A stretch of DNA of 64,000 bases from assembly GCF_041228405.1 (NCBI RefSeq), contig NZ_CP133888.1, forward strand, positions 4,030,001-4,094,000, read 5' to 3'. Positions 8,713 to 16,512 of this stretch are shown here, in pieces (the stretch's first letter is position 1; every line of letters starts with the position of its first letter). The stretch comes from Salinilacustrithrix flava (lineage in GTDB: Bacteria > Actinomycetota > Acidimicrobiia > Acidimicrobiales > Salinilacustritrichaceae). The position numbers and the translations under genes are program-made. Below the pieces are notes generated by a model. The model was given only the letters and a program-made list of their open reading frames with translations, was not told where the DNA came from and searched no databases.

Positions 8713-10476
8713 TCACGTATCCAGGAACGCCGGGGGCGAGTAGGTCAACTCATCGCCTCCACGCTCAATCACGACGTCGAAGAAGCTGTTGTTCTGGTAC
8801 GTCGAAGCCCCGGACGGGATTGTGACAACAAAGCTCGTCGTTCCTGCGGGTGGCGTGTAGTTGCTCGCTACACGGTTCACCGCCCCGTTACTCTTTCGCT
8901 GAACCATGTCAACGTTCAGTCCGGTGCAGTTGGTCGGCGCACGGAGGTTCACTGTGATCTTGACGTCGCCCTCCAAGCTGTTGCCCTTCGTGCCCACTAC
9001 CAACGGGTCGACAACCACTGAATTGACTTCGCACGAGGCCGGCGTTTCAACGGCTTCCGTCGTTGTAAGTGTTGCGGTGCCGTCCCAGATGAAGCCATCC
9101 CCGTCATAGACCTCAAGGGCGAGAGTCGTGTCCGGCGGAGCGATCGCGTCCGTTGTAGCGAACTCGAACTTGTACTGCGTGGCAGTCTTGTCGACCTGAG
9201 TCGCGAGAATCTCATACGTAGCGTTCTTGGCACGAAGTCGGAGGTCGCAGTCGCTCGAGTCCGCAACGTCGACGGTCACGACGACCGCTGTGGTTGGCCG
9301 ATTACTGGCATCCACCTGCACGTCCCGGCTGGAGGGCGAAACCGGGGTCACCGCACAGACAAGACCAACGTCCGGCGGCTGTACGGGCGGCGGCGCGCCA
9401 CAGTTCGAGACGAACTTCGGCCCGACGGAGCCCCCAATCGTGCCCACATCACAGACCTCGAGCAGGCGGTTGGTTGCAGTGATGCCGCCACAGCAGGGGC
9501 CTTCTTCGTCGAAATCAAGAAGCTTGAGTGTGATCGTATTTCCGTTCGAGCCACCGGTCGCATAGCACATCAATTGCACTCGGGCGAACCCGCTGATGGG
9601 GAACTTGGCTTGCTTGCCTCCTGGATCAACGACTGTTTGATACAGCGGAAGACTGAACTCGATGCCACCTTCAGCACAGCCACTGGGTCCCTCAAGGAAA
9701 TCCAGAGCGTCCTTGATCGGGCCACCATTCCATTTCGCACCCGTGGATGCCGTGAAGCAGGACTTCGGTGTCGTATCGATGCACTGGTCGGGATCAGGGC
9801 TCAACTGAACTGACTCGCCATACCCTTCGGAATACGCTTTCGCAACCGCAGGATTGCTGCCTCCGAGGAGATCGAGCAGGCCCCAGCCGCCGCTGGAGTT
9901 GCCACACTTGTCCGGGAGAAACCTCTCCGACTGGACAACCTTTGGAGTCTGATCGTCGGCCTCAAGCCACGACTTAATCGAAGGTTCATTGGCACACAAC
10001 CCGAAGGGCCGAAGGCCTCCTTGGGCTGGTCCGGTGATGCGTACGCTCGTCGTCGAGCCGGTCCCGCCGGAAGAGACGCCAACCGCCCCGCCGATGGCGT
10101 ACTGCACCTCCTCGCTGGCACCCACGGTCACGACCCCGTAGGTGGTCCGGAACTCTGCGACGCACGAGACCTCGCCAATAGGGAAGGCCACACCCTCGTT
10201 GTTGGCCTGCAACGTCGCCACAGCCTTCGACGTGCAGTCGTACTTGTCGCCACCGAGCGAGGTGAACCCCGCAAGCGTGGCGTCCAGCTCGTAGTTCGCC
10301 CACTCTTGGGCAACATCAAGGGCAGAAGCGTCGGTCGCAGTCGTTAGCTGGCGACGGTTCTGGCGCTGGTTACCGATGTCGATCACGAACGCCAAGAACG
10401 CAATCGACACCAATGCGAACGCTGCGACGATGATCAGGACGGCGCCTCGTTCGTCACGCCTGTGGGCTACTCGCAT
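8713..10476 (-). CDS. TadG-like pilus-associated envelope protein
   Basis: The protein has 587 residues when started at ATG 10476, which overlaps the tadE stop by 10 bp. An in-frame opening runs further upstream but would bury the membrane helix. The N-terminus RRDERGAVLIIVAAF leads a single helix (about 12-34) followed by QRQNRRQLTTATDASAL, the signature of Tad_N/TadG proteins. The rest is extracytoplasmic: a Cys-containing region (about 60-380) and two beta-sandwich-like segments (about 385-490 and 490-587). TadG-like proteins are minor pilins or tip proteins. Codon use and G+C are clearly lower here than in flanking genes (sampled lines 55-60% against 68%). Confidence 0.85.
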   Translation of the reverse strand: MRVAHRRDERGAVLIIVAAFALVSIAFLAFVIDIGNQRQNRRQLTTATDASALDVAQEWANYELDATLAGFTSLGGDKYDCTSKAVATLQANNEGVAFPIGEVSCVAEFRTTYGVVTVGASEEVQYAIGGAVGVSSGGTGSTTSVRITGPAQGGLRPFGLCANEPSIKSWLEADDQTPKVVQSERFLPDKCGNSSGGWGLLDLLGGSNPAVAKAYSEGYGESVQLSPDPDQCIDTTPKSCFTASTGAKWNGGPIKDALDFLEGPSGCAEGGIEFSLPLYQTVVDPGGKQAKFPISGFARVQLMCYATGGSNGNTITLKLLDFDEEGPCCGGITATNRLLEVCDVGTIGGSVGPKFVSNCGAPPPVQPPDVGLVCAVTPVSPSSRDVQVDASNRPTTAVVVTVDVADSSDCDLRLRAKNATYEILATQVDKTATQYKFEFATTDAIAPPDTTLALEVYDGDGFIWDGTATLTTTEAVETPASCEVNSVVVDPLVVGTKGNSLEGDVKITVNLRAPTNCTGLNVDMVQRKSNGAVNRVASNYTPPAGTTSFVVTIPSGASTYQNNSFFDVVIERGGDELTYSPPAFLDT

Positions 10477-10973
10477 CGGAACTGCGCCTCCGAATCGATG
10501 GTCACGGGCTGGACGCCCCAAAAGGGAATCGTGATGTCGTACGGCGTCGAGACGATCACGGTGGCGTAGGCGCTCGGGGCCGCGCGGCCACAGGGCATCA
10601 GATCCGCCTCCGCTTCGTTGACGGCCGCAGGACTCGCACAGGTGTCGGTCTTGGAGTACGCGCCACCAGGGCATCGCACGCCGGCGACAGCGCCGGACGA
10701 GTCGCTGACAACGACCTTGGGATCGTTACCGGTAGCCGACGCATCAGACGCCTGGACGCTACGGGTCGATATGTCTGCGAGCGTCGAAGAATCAAGCGCA
10801 GCCAGGCGTGCACCTTCGCGAGCACCGGAGTTGATCGACTGCTGCTTGTCGTAGGCGATGCCGAACTGCACGATGCCGAACAGGAACAGGCTCAAGAGCG
10901 GCACCACGAGGGCGAACTCGACCAGCGAGGCGCCCCGTTCTCGATCTCTCCCGCGTGCCCGCAACTCGCTCAT
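10467..10973 (-). CDS. TadE-like pseudopilin
   Basis: The protein has 168 residues from ATG 10973; an in-frame GTG three codons earlier is the other option. The N-terminus RERGASLVEFALVVPL is the classic TadE signature, with the glycine and Glu of a prepilin-peptidase-like site followed by a membrane helix to about residue 34. The remainder has four Cys residues that could pair. TadE proteins are minor pseudopilins of Tad pili. This is the first gene of the cluster and its 3' end overlaps tadG. No major Flp pilin or TadV prepilin peptidase gene is in the window. Like tadG it has lower G+C than its neighbours. Confidence 0.88.
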   Translation of the reverse strand: MSELRARGRDRERGASLVEFALVVPLLSLFLFGIVQFGIAYDKQQSINSGAREGARLAALDSSTLADISTRSVQASDASATGNDPKVVVSDSSGAVAGVRCPGGAYSKTDTCASPAAVNEAEADLMPCGRAAPSAYATVIVSTPYDITIPFWGVQPVTIDSEAQFRCE

Positions 10974-10982
10974 CCCTCTCAC

Positions 10983-11001
10983 ATCGGCGAAACGCGCCGA
11001 T
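10983..11001 (-). promoter_or_regulatory. leader hairpin just before tadE
   Basis: A perfect 7-bp stem (atcggcg / cgccgat) with a 5-base loop sits 9 bp upstream of the tadE ATG. In the mRNA it would abut the weak GAGAGGG ribosome-binding stretch, so it could affect translation of tadE. Confidence 0.4.
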
Positions 11002-11052
11002 CCCTGAACTGACTCGTGTCGGATATTGCTTCCGAGCCTTCTGATTCTGCCA

Positions 11053-11068
11053 CTGTGCGCGCGCACAG
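11053..11068. promoter_or_regulatory. 16-bp perfect palindrome upstream of the Tad cluster
   Basis: ctgtgcgcgcgcacag is a perfect 16-bp palindrome in the 149-bp gap between truB and tadE, about 80 bp before the tadE start. The position suits an operator controlling the Tad cluster or a terminator stem for truB; there is no T-run beside it. No binding protein can be named from sequence. Confidence 0.45.
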
Positions 11069-11122
11069 ATCCATGGTCTTGATGGCTCATTTCCACGGAG
11101 CGTGGGCAGACGCGCGTCAGGT

Positions 11123-12019
11123 TCAGGTCGCCAGGACCACTTCCGGTTTGACCGTTCCCTCCCGGTGCGGGCCGTACACGGCGAGGAGCACGCCGTCCTG
11201 GGATTCGACCGCCCACGGGCCGTCGTGGCCCTCGGGGATGCCGAGGCGGGAGCGCTCGAGCGGCTTGCCGTGGCCGACGTCCACGGCGGTGGGGACGTCG
11301 ACCACCACGGTGGGTAGGTCCCGCAGCGCCTCGGCCGGGGTGAGGACGTGCTGATCGGGGTCGATCTCGTCGATGCAGTGGGCGTCAGCCACGTCGAAGG
11401 AGCCGGCGCTCGTGCGTCGCAGGTTGCGCAGGTGGGCGCCACCCCCGAGGGCGGTGCCGAGGTCGGCGGCCAGGGTGCGGATGTAGGTGCCCGAGGAGCA
11501 GGTGACCTCGATCGGGTACACGCCCTCCTCCACCGGTTCGCCGACGGTGAAGGCGTGGATGGTGATCGGACGGGCCTCGCGCTCGACCTCCTTGCCCTCC
11601 CGGGCCAGCTCGTGGAGGCGCTTGCCGTCGATCTTGATGGCCGAGACCATCGGCGGCACCTGGAGGATCTCGCCGGTGAGGTCCTCGGCAGCGGCGCGCA
11701 CGTCGGCCAGGGTGACGCCGCCCATGTCGTGGGTGGCGGTGACCTGCCCCGTGTCGTCGAGCGTGTCGGTCTCGGAGCCGAGCACGACCTCGCCGACGTA
11801 GGTCTTGGGCAGGGCGGTGAGGAACCGCAGCAGGCGGGTCATGTTTCCCACGCCGAGCAGGAGCAGGCCGGTGGCGGGCGGGTCCAGCGTGCCGGCGTGG
11901 CCGACCTTGCGGGTGCCGAGCACGCCGCGGGACTTGGCCACCACGTCGTGGCTGGTCCAGCCGACCTCCTTGTCCACCAGCACCAGGCCGTTGTAGGGGC
12001 TGGGCTTCTTGCGGCTCAC
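11123..12019 (-). CDS. truB: tRNA pseudouridine(55) synthase
   Basis: TruB isomerises U55 in the T-loop of tRNAs. At 298 residues it is of normal length. The catalytic motif VGHAGTLDPPATGLLLLG (about 40-57), with its Asp, is intact, as are KTYVGEV, QVPPMVSAIKIDGKRLHELAREG and the SSGTYIRTLAADLG segment; a PUA-like tail follows. The start is GTG at 12019, which overlaps the stop of the upstream nrnA-like gene as GTGA; a longer in-frame opening upstream is rejected. It belongs to the nusA-infB-rbfA-truB-ribF backbone, here followed by the Tad cluster. Confidence 0.96.
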   Translation of the reverse strand: MSRKKPSPYNGLVLVDKEVGWTSHDVVAKSRGVLGTRKVGHAGTLDPPATGLLLLGVGNMTRLLRFLTALPKTYVGEVVLGSETDTLDDTGQVTATHDMGGVTLADVRAAAEDLTGEILQVPPMVSAIKIDGKRLHELAREGKEVEREARPITIHAFTVGEPVEEGVYPIEVTCSSGTYIRTLAADLGTALGGGAHLRNLRRTSAGSFDVADAHCIDEIDPDQHVLTPAEALRDLPTVVVDVPTAVDVGHGKPLERSRLGIPEGHDGPWAVESQDGVLLAVYGPHREGTVKPEVVLAT

Positions 12020-12990
12020 GCCGACACCGTCCGCTCGGGCAGCAGGGCCCGGATCGCTTCGACGACCTCCGGAATCGGGAGGTCGGACGGGAAGCCGGCC
12101 ATGAACGTGTGGCCGCCACCGCCGAAGCGGGCGGCCAGCTCGGCGACATCGGTGGACCCGGTGGAGCGCAGCGAGACCCGCAACCCCTCCCCCGGCGACT
12201 CCCGCAGCACGCAGGCGACCTCGGCCTCCTGGCAGGCGCGGACGTGGTCGATGAAGCCCTCGGTCTCGTCGAAGCTGACGTCGAAGTCCTCGAGGTCCTG
12301 CTGGGTGAGCCACGCCACCACGAAGCCGTGGTCGGTGTCGAGCTCGGTGCGGGCCAGCGCCATCGACAGCAGCTGCACGTACTGGAAGCGGTGCTTCTCG
12401 AACAGCTCTCGGGTGATGCGGGCGATGGGCAGGTCGTACTCGGCCAGCTCCTCGGCCAGGTGGAAGACCTCGGGCGTGGTGTTCGGGTACCGGAACCGGC
12501 CGGTGTCGGTGACCAACCCCACGTAGAGGTTCAGAGCGACGTCACGGGTGAGCGGCCAGCCCAGCTCGTCGGCCAGCTGGCGCACGAGCACGGCGGTGGC
12601 GGCGACCGACTCGTCGACCAGGTTGTGCGTGCCGAAGCGCTGGTTGTCCGGGTGGTGGTCGAGCACGACGACCTGACCGGCGCGCTCGGCGGCCGGGGCC
12701 AGATCGCCCAGGCGCTCGACGCGTCCGAGGTCGAAGGTGATGAGCACCTCGGGATCGGTCGGGAACTCCGACGGCGGGATGCAGCGGTCGAGGCCGGGCA
12801 GGAACTCGTAGTGGGGCGCCACCACCCACGGGCTGGGCCACGACGCCACCGAGGCCTTGCCGTTGGCCTCGCAGAGCAGGTGCATGGCCAGCATCGACCC
12901 GAGGGCGTCGCCGTCGGGGTGGTGGTGGCAGGCGAGCGCCAGGCTGTCGGCGCCCCGCACCACCTCGGCCACCTCGGCGACGGTGCTCAC
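12016..12990 (-). CDS. DHH/DHHA1 phosphoesterase, NrnA-like
   Basis: The protein has 324 residues with two domains: a DHH domain with HHHPDGDALGS near the N-terminus and LDHHPDN around residue 105, and a DHHA1 domain ending in the GGGGHTFMAGF nucleotide-binding loop. NrnA-like enzymes degrade nanoRNA or pAp and, in actinobacteria, linear cyclic-dinucleotide products; which substrate is used here cannot be read from sequence. The GTG start at 12990 lies 4 bp after the rbfA stop. An upstream Pro/Thr-rich in-frame extension lies over rbfA and is not credible. In actinobacteria this gene commonly sits between rbfA and truB, as here. Confidence 0.92.
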   Translation of the reverse strand: MSTVAEVAEVVRGADSLALACHHHPDGDALGSMLAMHLLCEANGKASVASWPSPWVVAPHYEFLPGLDRCIPPSEFPTDPEVLITFDLGRVERLGDLAPAAERAGQVVVLDHHPDNQRFGTHNLVDESVAATAVLVRQLADELGWPLTRDVALNLYVGLVTDTGRFRYPNTTPEVFHLAEELAEYDLPIARITRELFEKHRFQYVQLLSMALARTELDTDHGFVVAWLTQQDLEDFDVSFDETEGFIDHVRACQEAEVACVLRESPGEGLRVSLRSTGSTDVAELAARFGGGGHTFMAGFPSDLPIPEVVEAIRALLPERTVSA

Positions 12991-12994
12991 CGGA

Positions 12995-13462
12995 TCAGGC
13001 GTCGTCGTCCGCCGGGGCGGTGTCGGTGTCGGCGTCCGCGTCGTCGGCGTCCGCGTCGCTGGCGCCCTCGGCGGATGGCGCTTCCTCGGGAGCCTCGTCG
13101 TCGGGGATGTCGAGGTCACGGAGGATCTCCTCGATGCGGTTGGCGCCCCGGGCGACCTCGTCGGCGTGGAACGACAGGATCGGCGTGCGCCGCATGTGCG
13201 TCTGGCGGTTCACGGCCTGCTGGAGGCGGGGGCGGTGCTCCTCGAGCACCTCGAGCACGATCTCGTCGGAGGCCTCGAGGTTGGACCAGTGGATCTTGGC
13301 GTGCTCGATGCCGGGGTCGACCTCGACGGCGGTGATGGTGAGGAAGCCGAGCCGCTCGTCGTCGATGCGCTCGAGCTCCTCCGCCACGATCTCGCGCACC
13401 AGCTCGTTGAGGCGTGCCGTGCGCGGGTACCGGCGGGAGCTGGACTGACGTCGGCGGGCCAT
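12995..13462 (-). CDS. rbfA: ribosome-binding factor A
   Basis: RbfA is a KH-fold 30S maturation factor. The protein has 155 residues from ATG 13462. The fold is seen from RTARLNELVREIVAEEL through GFLTITAVEVDPGIEHAKIHW to RRTPILSFHADEVA. A tail of about 35 residues rich in Asp, Ala and Glu follows, as in several actinobacterial RbfA proteins. It normally follows infB/DUF503. Here about 2.7 kb of accessory genes separates it from DUF503, so it is likely to need its own promoter. It is divergent from the small gene that starts at 13551. Confidence 0.94.
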   Translation of the reverse strand: MARRRQSSSRRYPRTARLNELVREIVAEELERIDDERLGFLTITAVEVDPGIEHAKIHWSNLEASDEIVLEVLEEHRPRLQQAVNRQTHMRRTPILSFHADEVARGANRIEEILRDLDIPDDEAPEEAPSAEGASDADADDADADTDTAPADDDA

Positions 13463-13550
13463 GGGGCCGAGCCTGCCACACGATCTGTCCGGTTCCACCG
13501 GGGCGAGCGCCGTCGTACAGTCGCTCGGGGGGCCACTCGAAGGGGGCACT

Positions 13551-13841
13551 GTGGCGAGATTGCACATCGAGCACGCCATCACCGATCTGTCGACCTGGGT
13601 CGAGGCGTTCAACCGCTTCGAGCAGGCCAGGCGCGATGCCGGCGTGACCTCACAGCAGGTGCACCAACCGGTCGATGATGAGCAGTACATCGTGGTCGAC
13701 CTCGACTTCGGCGATGACGAGGCCGCGATCGGGTTCAAGGAGTTCCTCGAGCAGGTGATCTGGCAGACGCCGGACATGTCACCAGGCCTGGCGGGAAGCC
13801 CGCGAGCCCGCATCCTCCGGGAGGTTCGCACCGCTCCGTAG
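13551..13841 (+). CDS. small hypothetical protein, possible dimeric alpha-beta barrel
   Basis: The protein has 96 residues from a GTG preceded by a good Shine-Dalgarno sequence (gaaggggg). The pattern HIEHAITDLSTWVEAF ... RRDAGV ... VVDLDF ... FLEQVIW resembles small ABM-like ferredoxin-fold proteins (antibiotic-biosynthesis monooxygenase type), but no catalytic residue identifies an activity. A possible -10, TACAGT, lies at 13516-13521. It is divergent from rbfA and precedes the HNH gene by about 40 bp. Function unknown. Confidence 0.75.
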   Translation: MARLHIEHAITDLSTWVEAFNRFEQARRDAGVTSQQVHQPVDDEQYIVVDLDFGDDEAAIGFKEFLEQVIWQTPDMSPGLAGSPRARILREVRTAP

Positions 13842-13871
13842 CCACCGCGCGTTCTTGTCAGAGGGTGTCCG

Positions 13872-13877
13872 TATCGT
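13872..13877 (+). promoter_or_regulatory. -10-like hexamer of a leaderless HNH gene
   Basis: TATCGT ends 7 bp before the ATG at 13885, and the start has no Shine-Dalgarno sequence. This is the spacing expected when transcription begins at the start codon. No clear -35 element is seen. Confidence 0.4.
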
Positions 13878-13884
13878 TCCTTTC

Positions 13885-15177
13885 ATGGTGATGAGCGAGA
13901 CACCGGAGGTGCGGGCGGCACTCGAGGAGATCGAGTCCGCTGCGGCCGAGCTGTGCGGGCAGCGCAACGCCATCACCGCCCAGCTGGTCGAGCTCATCGG
14001 CCGCCTCGACACCGACGCGCTGTGGGAGTCCACGGGCGCCCGCTCGCTGGAGCACTGGGTGGCGTGGAAGTGCGGCATGTCGAACCAGCACGCCAAGGAC
14101 CTGGTCACCACGGCCCGGCGCGCCGCGACGCTGCCCGAGACCCTGGCCGGCATGGCCGAGGGCGTGATCTCCGAGGATCAGGTCGCCGTCATCGCCCGCA
14201 AGGCGCCCGACGGGATGGACCACCACTTCGCCGATCTCGCTCGCAATGCTTCGGTGTCGCAGCTGCACACCGCGCTTCGCATCGCCCGTCAGGCGCAGCC
14301 GCCGACGCCGGCCCCTGATCCTGAGCCGTCCGCTGAGGACGAGACGTCGACTCCCGCTCCCCCGGTGGAGCCCGAAGGCGAGCGCAAGGTGTCGGCCTGG
14401 TTCGACGAGTTCGGCACCTGGAACGCCCGGGTGCAGCTCCCGGCCGAGGAGGGCGCCTACGCCGACCAGGCCCTGCGTGCCCACAAGGACGCGCTGGTCC
14501 AGGAGTGGAAGGACGCCCGCAAGGCGGCCAAGGACGCCGGCATCGAGGAGGTCAGCCCTCCCCCGTTCCCCACGCTGGCCGACGCCTTCGTGCGGATGTG
14601 CGAGCACGGTCTCGACGTGGCCGCAGCCGAGCGCCCCCACGGCCACCGCACGACAGTGGTGCTGCACGTCGACGCCGAGTCGAGGGCGGCCGAGCTCCAC
14701 CTCGGCCCGGCGCTCAGCGAGGCCGAGCGGCGCTACCTGTGCTGCGACGCCACCCTCGAGGTCTGGGTCGAGCGCAACGGGCTGCCCATCGGCGCCGGCC
14801 GCACGAGTCGGGAGATCCCCCGCCGGCTGCGCCGGATGCTCGAGCGGCGAGATCGCTGCTGCCGGGTGCCGGGGTGCGGCGCCACCGCTGGGCTCCACGC
14901 TCACCACCTCATCCACTGGGAGGACGACGGCCCGACCGAGCTGTGGAACTTGGCCCTCGTATGCCCGTTCCATCACCGCCTCCACCACCGCGACATCATC
15001 ACCATCCGCGGCCCGGCTGACGAGCTCACGGTGATCGATCGGCGGGACCGGTTGCTGTCCGGCGGCAGCCTCGCCCGGCCACCGAGCGGGCCGTTCCCCG
15101 ACGCACCGATCTACCAGCACGTGCCCGGCGAGCGGGCGCAGTGGAAGTGGTACGACCCGCCTGTGGTGCGGACGTGA
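13885..15177 (+). CDS. DUF222 / HNH endonuclease domain protein (13E12 type)
   Basis: The protein has 430 residues. The N-terminal DUF222 helical region (about 10-290) contains LWESTGARSLEHWVAWKCGM and a Pro/Glu-rich insert near 135-165. The C-terminal HNH module (about 322-375) shows CRVPGCGATAGLHAHHLIHW, NLALVCPFHHRLHH and the two metal-site Cys residues. These proteins are abundant in actinobacteria and are often linked to mobile repeats (the mycobacterial 13E12 family), but their biological role is not established. ATG 13885 is chosen because of the -10 hexamer 7 bp upstream; ATG 13891 and TTG 13855 are alternatives. Confidence 0.9.
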   Translation: MVMSETPEVRAALEEIESAAAELCGQRNAITAQLVELIGRLDTDALWESTGARSLEHWVAWKCGMSNQHAKDLVTTARRAATLPETLAGMAEGVISEDQVAVIARKAPDGMDHHFADLARNASVSQLHTALRIARQAQPPTPAPDPEPSAEDETSTPAPPVEPEGERKVSAWFDEFGTWNARVQLPAEEGAYADQALRAHKDALVQEWKDARKAAKDAGIEEVSPPPFPTLADAFVRMCEHGLDVAAAERPHGHRTTVVLHVDAESRAAELHLGPALSEAERRYLCCDATLEVWVERNGLPIGAGRTSREIPRRLRRMLERRDRCCRVPGCGATAGLHAHHLIHWEDDGPTELWNLALVCPFHHRLHHRDIITIRGPADELTVIDRRDRLLSGGSLARPPSGPFPDAPIYQHVPGERAQWKWYDPPVVRT

Positions 15178-15198
15178 GCAGGACAGCGGTCCAGAGCT

Positions 15199-15217
15199 GT
15201 ATCACGCGTGATACGGT
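15199..15217 (+). promoter_or_regulatory. operator palindrome and overlapping -10 of the toxin-antitoxin pair
   Basis: gtatcacgcgtgatac (15199-15214) is a perfect 16-bp palindrome. A -10-like TACGGT (15212-15217) overlaps its right end and lies 7 bp before the antitoxin GTG. Phd/YefM antitoxins autorepress by binding such palindromes at their own promoters, so this is a strong operator candidate. Confidence 0.65.
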
Positions 15218-15224
15218 GGCACCC

Positions 15225-15461
15225 GTGGCCGAGGTTTCGATCCGTGACCTGCGCAACCGTGGCGGCGACATCGTCGAGCGGGCGGAGCGCGGCGAGCGTC
15301 TGACGATCACGCGCGCCGGGACGCCCGTAGCCGAGCTCTCGGGGTTGCCGACCGCTCCCGTGCCTCGAGAGGTCCTGATCGAGCGGCGCCGGAACCTTCC
15401 CGCCGTCGACCCCGAGCGCCTCCGGCGTGACCTCGACGCCCTCATCGACCCCAGCGTGTGA
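15225..15461 (+). CDS. Phd/YefM-type antitoxin
   Basis: The protein has 78 residues. The N-terminal half, EVSIRDLRNRGGDIVERAERG followed by ERLTITRAGTPVAEL, is the Phd/YefM DNA-binding fold. The C-terminal 30 residues (RRNLPAVDPERLRRDL) form the toxin-wrapping tail typical of PIN-partner antitoxins. GTG 15225 is preferred to GTG 15216 because a -10 hexamer ends 7 bp upstream and there is no Shine-Dalgarno sequence. The stop is 4 bp before the toxin GTG, so the two are cotranscribed and probably coupled. Confidence 0.88.
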   Translation: MAEVSIRDLRNRGGDIVERAERGERLTITRAGTPVAELSGLPTAPVPREVLIERRRNLPAVDPERLRRDLDALIDPSV

Positions 15462-15465
15462 CGTC

Positions 15466-15867
15466 GTGGGACGGGGGATCCTCGACACGAGCACCGTGCT
15501 GCTGCTCGGCCAGCTCGCCAGCACGGACGCTCTCCCCGAGGAGCCGCTCATCACCACCATCACGCTCGCCGAGCTGTCCGTCGGGCCGCTCGTCGCGTCC
15601 TCCGACGAGGAGCGCGCCGCCCGGCAGGCACACCTGCAACAGGCCGAGGCCGACTTCGACCCACTCCCGTTCGACGCAGCTGCAGCCCGCCGGTTCGGAC
15701 AGGTCGCGGCGGCATTGCGCCGCGCCGGGCGCAAGCCGTCAGCGCGCGCCTACGACGCCATGATCGCAGCGATCGCGCTCGCCAACGCCCTGCCGGTCCA
15801 CACCAGCAACCCGAAGGACTTCGACGGGATCCCTGACCTCGAGGTGGTGACGGTCCGGCATCCCTGA
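15466..15867 (+). CDS. PIN-domain toxin, VapC-like ribonuclease
   Basis: The protein has 133 residues from GTG 15466. PIN-domain acidic residues are in place: ILDTSTVLLL (first Asp), ITLAELSVGP (Glu), AYDAMIAAIALANALPVHTSNPKDF (two further acidic positions and the NPKDF C-terminal motif). VapC toxins cleave tRNA or rRNA and are held off by the antitoxin encoded just upstream. The family is clear; the RNA target is not. It is convergent with the YdeI-family gene, 38 bp away. Confidence 0.88.
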   Translation: MGRGILDTSTVLLLGQLASTDALPEEPLITTITLAELSVGPLVASSDEERAARQAHLQQAEADFDPLPFDAAAARRFGQVAAALRRAGRKPSARAYDAMIAAIALANALPVHTSNPKDFDGIPDLEVVTVRHP

Positions 15868-15905
15868 CCGGCCCGAAGGTCGCGACGGCGCCGCCGGTAG
15901 CTCGC

Positions 15906-16172
15906 TCAGCGGCCGTTGCGCTCCCGGTGCCTGCAGCCGGGCCAGCAGCAGGGCCGGCGCTGACCCTCCTCCAGCTCCTCCCGGGTCCGGCGGATGCGGC
16001 GCTCTCGGGTGGGTTGCTTCTTGGCGTCCTCCACCCAGCAGATGAACTCGTTGCGGGCCAGGGGCGTGATGTCCTGCCACGCCTCCAGCGCCACCGCGCT
16101 GGCCTCGAGGCCCTCCCGAAGATCGTCGGGGAGCTCGTGCACCACACCGCCCGGCAGCTGATCGACGGCCAT
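15906..16172 (-). CDS. YdeI/OmpD-associated (OmdA) family protein
   Basis: The protein has 88 residues from ATG 16172. It matches the short C-terminal OmdA module: LPDDLREGLEASAVALEAWQ, then LARNEFICWVEDAKKQPTRERRI-type helices. The basic tail has Cys residues (CCWPGCRH), which is less usual. Full-length YdeI proteins carry an extra N-terminal domain that is missing here. The role of the family is poorly defined. A TAGCGT hexamer 8 bp before the ATG suggests a leaderless start. It lies between DUF503 and the toxin gene. Confidence 0.75.
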   Translation of the reverse strand: MAVDQLPGGVVHELPDDLREGLEASAVALEAWQDITPLARNEFICWVEDAKKQPTRERRIRRTREELEEGQRRPCCWPGCRHRERNGR

Positions 16173-16215
16173 GTCACCCAACGCTAGCGAGCCGGCCGGG
16201 TCTGGACTGCGGAAC

Positions 16216-16512
16216 CTACGCGGTGTCGACCCAGTAGCGGCCGGTGTCCACGACCTCGACCTCGGGGAACGACCACACGAAGCGGTCCACGGCATCGAGG
16301 ACCTCGTCGACGTGGCGGGGGCTGGAGGCGACCGCGGCGAAGACCAGGACCGCCCGGTCGTGGACGTCCTGGTCTGCGACCTCGGAGGCGGCGACGCCGA
16401 AGCGTCGGTGGGCGCCGTCGAGGATCGGTCGGATCACCGACCGCTTGGCCTTCAGGGAATCGCCGAGCGGGATGCGGAGGGTCAGCTCGAGAGCTGCGCC
16501 ACTCCAGATCAC
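16216..16512 (-). CDS. DUF503 family protein
   Basis: The protein has 98 residues with the DUF503 pattern: ELTLRIPLGDSLKAKRSVIRPILDG, FGVAASEVADQD and WSFPEVEVVDTGRYWVD. The family is small and ferredoxin-like, of unknown function, and nearly always between infB and rbfA, which suggests a role linked to translation or ribosome assembly. The GTG start overlaps the infB stop as GTGA. Confidence 0.92.
   Translation of the reverse strand: MIWSGAALELTLRIPLGDSLKAKRSVIRPILDGAHRRFGVAASEVADQDVHDRAVLVFAAVASSPRHVDEVLDAVDRFVWSFPEVEVVDTGRYWVDTA

Noticed and set aside
10477..10674. In-frame extension of the tadG frame upstream to 10674
   Set aside because: It overlaps tadE and would place 66 residues before the conserved RRDERGAVLIIV membrane anchor.
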